A stretch of DNA of 6,198 nucleotides from Candidatus Iainarchaeum sp. (lineage in GTDB: Archaea; Iainarchaeota; Iainarchaeia; Iainarchaeales; GCA-2688035), in the NCBI GenBank assembly GCA_028712575.1, contig JAQTPU010000047.1, positions 1-6,198 of the forward strand, in the 5' to 3' direction. Positions 4,798-6,198 of this stretch are shown piece by piece (position 1 is the first letter of the stretch; the number at the start of each line of letters is the position of its first letter). The position numbers and the translations under genes are program-made. The notes under the pieces were generated by a model, which was not told the origin of the DNA, ran no database searches, and worked only from the letters and a program-made list of their open reading frames with translations.

Positions 4798-5925
4798 ATG
4801 AGGGCAGCAATTTTTTTGGTTCCTGCGGTTATTTTTCTTTTTTTAGGGGTTGTTTTTGCAGACGGCGGAATAATGCCTCCACTGCCTTATTATAAAACTG
4901 TTTTTGCGCCTGAACAAAAGGCGGCTGTTTTTTGGGACGGTTCGGTTGAGAGGATGATTCTTTCGACAAAAATAACTGCAACGGATTTTACAGGCATGGC
5001 CTGGGTTATTCCAATCCAAAGCAGTTCAAAGCCCGAGGTAAAGCAGGCAGACAACAGTATTTTTTTTGGCCTGGCGCAGTTGTTTGAAAAGCCGCGTTAC
5101 CATTCATCGGGGGGAGGCATACTTGGCGCAGGAAGCACGCCTGAAGGCGTTGAAATTGTCCAGGCCCAAAAAATCGGCATTTATGATTTGACAACCCTGA
5201 AGGCAAATGATGCGAATTCCTTGTTGAATTGGCTGAATGGCAACAATTACTATTTCCCTGAAAACAAAAAAAGCGTTCTGGATTATTATATCCGGAAAGG
5301 CAATTATTATTTCATTGCAAACAAAATAAACCTGCCCGGCAAGTATCCGGGCATTGCTGCCGGAGAAAAGGAAAAGAAATGCGCTGAAAATATTGTGGTC
5401 GGCGAAGATGCGTATTATGGCCGCTGGCAGGAACAAATGGAATATGAAATCAATTCCGCTGTCCAATGGCAGTACAATGAAAACCCCGACTGCAATGGAG
5501 CAGATTTCAACGGGGTAAAATCATTGGTTGAACTGGGCAATGGGATTGCGACTCCTTTGGAATTCTCTTTCAGGCCTGAAAAACCGTTTTACCCCATGGC
5601 AATTTCAGGCATTAATAACGGCAACACAACCGCGGATGTTTATATTTTCGGCGGGCAGTGCTTTGAGGATTCATCGCAATTGCTGGAATTCAAGAATGCT
5701 GTTCAGGACACGGAACTTGGAAAGGAATACGGCTTTGGCAATGCAAAATGCATTTCCTTTCTCGAATACAAGGGCGCAAACTCAAGCCTTGTAAAGGATT
5801 CTTTCTTCACTGAAAAGCCTTTTTTGCCCGAATACGACCCGCATTATGCCCCGCCTGGAGCAGAACCCAATATTTTTGAATTGATAATTTGCTTTGTCAC
5901 TGAATTGTTCTTGGGTTATTGCTGA
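4798..5925 (+). CDS. secreted DUF2330 family protein
   Basis: From ATG 4798 the protein has 375 residues and a clean Sec signal peptide (hydrophobic 4-19, likely cleaved after FA at 20-21), so the mature chain begins DGGIMPP. Hallmarks of DUF2330 follow in order: a Gln/Ala strand region (EQKAAVFWDG, 39-48), AWVIPIQ (68-74) before a PEV motif, VEIVQAQKIGIYDL (118-131), a WL...YFP segment (145-154), YIRKGNYYFIANKI (164-177) and LEFSFRPEKPFYPMAIS (254-270). DUF2330 proteins are exported and uncharacterised. Unlike many relatives there is no clear C-terminal membrane anchor, only a short hydrophobic end (358-375) containing two Glu residues and finishing in Cys. Start: an in-frame ATG at 4723 would add 25 residues without signal-peptide character and would overlap the promoter, so 4798 is preferred. 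Family assignment is good; function is unknown. Confidence 0.88.
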   Translation: MRAAIFLVPAVIFLFLGVVFADGGIMPPLPYYKTVFAPEQKAAVFWDGSVERMILSTKITATDFTGMAWVIPIQSSSKPEVKQADNSIFFGLAQLFEKPRYHSSGGGILGAGSTPEGVEIVQAQKIGIYDLTTLKANDANSLLNWLNGNNYYFPENKKSVLDYYIRKGNYYFIANKINLPGKYPGIAAGEKEKKCAENIVVGEDAYYGRWQEQMEYEINSAVQWQYNENPDCNGADFNGVKSLVELGNGIATPLEFSFRPEKPFYPMAISGINNGNTTADVYIFGGQCFEDSSQLLEFKNAVQDTELGKEYGFGNAKCISFLEYKGANSSLVKDSFFTEKPFLPEYDPHYAPPGAEPNIFELIICFVTELFLGYC

Positions 5926-5944
5926 CCAGGCAGCCAGGCAGGAT

Positions 5945-5975
5945 AACAAGTTTTTTATTCTCGAAATTCCTATTA
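5945..5975 (+). promoter_or_regulatory. promoter of the PH-like protein gene
   Basis: AACAAG (5945-5950) precedes TTTTTTATT (5951-5959); 9 bases later CCTATTA (5969-5975) follows. The layout equals that of the lipoprotein promoters, but the start codon is further away: transcription should begin near 5982, leaving a leader of about 18 nt before ATG 6000, or about 9 nt if TTG 5991 is used. Confidence 0.6.
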
Positions 5976-5999
5976 GAAACACCAAAAAAGTTGTTGAGT

Positions 6000-6198
6000 A
6001 TGGCAAAACCGGATATTGGCAAGGTCAAGGAAACCCTGCTTCTGGAAAAAGGCGAGGATATTGTTGACAGCCTGCTCTGCAGGGCATACTCGAAAACTGT
6101 TGAACAGGGCGGGCAAAAAGTTTTTACAATAGAATCTGACAGCGGGCTTTTGTTTTTGACGAACAACAGGCTTATTTTTCTGAAGGAAACGGGTGTTT
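6000..6198 (+). CDS. PH-like (bPH/GRAM-type) domain protein, N-terminal part, cut by window edge
   Basis: The frame is open from ATG 6000 to the end of the window (66 codons and one base). There is no signal peptide, so the protein is probably cytoplasmic, unlike the four genes before it. Residues 9-66 match the start of a small PH-like domain: a helix and strands with LLLEKGEDIVDSLLC, then GLLFLTNNRLIFLKETG, the strand pair typical of bacterial/archaeal PH and GRAM-type domains (LTNxRLIF). The rest of the domain and any partner domain lie outside. Other possible starts are TTG 5991 and TTG 5994 in frame; ATG is preferred. The family call rests on one motif and is moderate. Confidence 0.72.
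   Translation, partial: MAKPDIGKVKETLLLEKGEDIVDSLLCRAYSKTVEQGGQKVFTIESDSGLLFLTNNRLIFLKETGV

Noticed and set aside
1..6198. CRISPR array, IS element, tRNA/rRNA gene, riboswitch or replication origin
   Set aside because: No regularly spaced repeats, transposase, terminal inverted repeats, tRNA-like cloverleaf or clustered origin boxes were seen; no gene-free stretch exceeds about 170 bases.

Overview
The window looks archaeal and most resembles DPANN-type genomes such as Diapherotrites or Micrarchaeota; the phylum is a guess from protein style. The evidence is: (i) TATA-type promoters with purine-rich BRE-like sequence just upstream, set so that transcription should begin at or very near the start codon (leaderless genes, no clear Shine-Dalgarno sites); (ii) an oligo-T terminator without a hairpin; (iii) exported proteins with archaeal-style lipoboxes (LFSGC, VLGGC) followed by Pro/Gln/Asn/Gly-rich linkers. 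No tRNA, rRNA, CRISPR array, IS element or phage gene is visible.

Layout, left to right. Bases 2-109 may be the C-terminal end of an unidentified upstream gene. Next is a promoter (TATA at 134-141) with a 14-bp perfect palindrome (146-159) between the TATA box and the expected transcription start, driving a six-helix HdeD/DUF308 membrane protein (174-719) that ends in a T9 terminator. Then comes a 713-residue lipoprotein (771-2912) with a Cys-rich module, a beta-sandwich-like region, a carboxypeptidase-regulatory-like domain and an eight-unit PQQ/WD-like beta-propeller. A convergent gene on the minus strand (2915-3799), whose stop is only 2 bp from that of the propeller gene, encodes a lipoprotein with a PsbP/Mog1-like region. 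From the same 84-bp intergenic region a divergent gene (3884-4720) encodes a lipoprotein with two repeated Ig-like domains. It is followed by a secreted DUF2330 protein (4798-5925) and the 5' part of a gene for a cytoplasmic PH-like domain protein (6000 to the window edge).

All six assignable genes appear to have their own promoter. Five of these promoters share a fixed layout: a T-rich TATA box, exactly 9 bp, then a C-Y/A-TATT-like element, with the start codon 13-15 nt after the beginning of that element in four of them. Four consecutive genes encode exported proteins of the cell surface, so the region reads as a surface-protein cluster made of separate transcription units rather than one operon. 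The strongest unusual signals are the fixed promoter geometry, a 31-nt exact DNA repeat across the signal peptides of the two plus-strand lipoproteins, and the palindrome in the HdeD promoter. I see no convincing evidence of a complete new multi-gene system.
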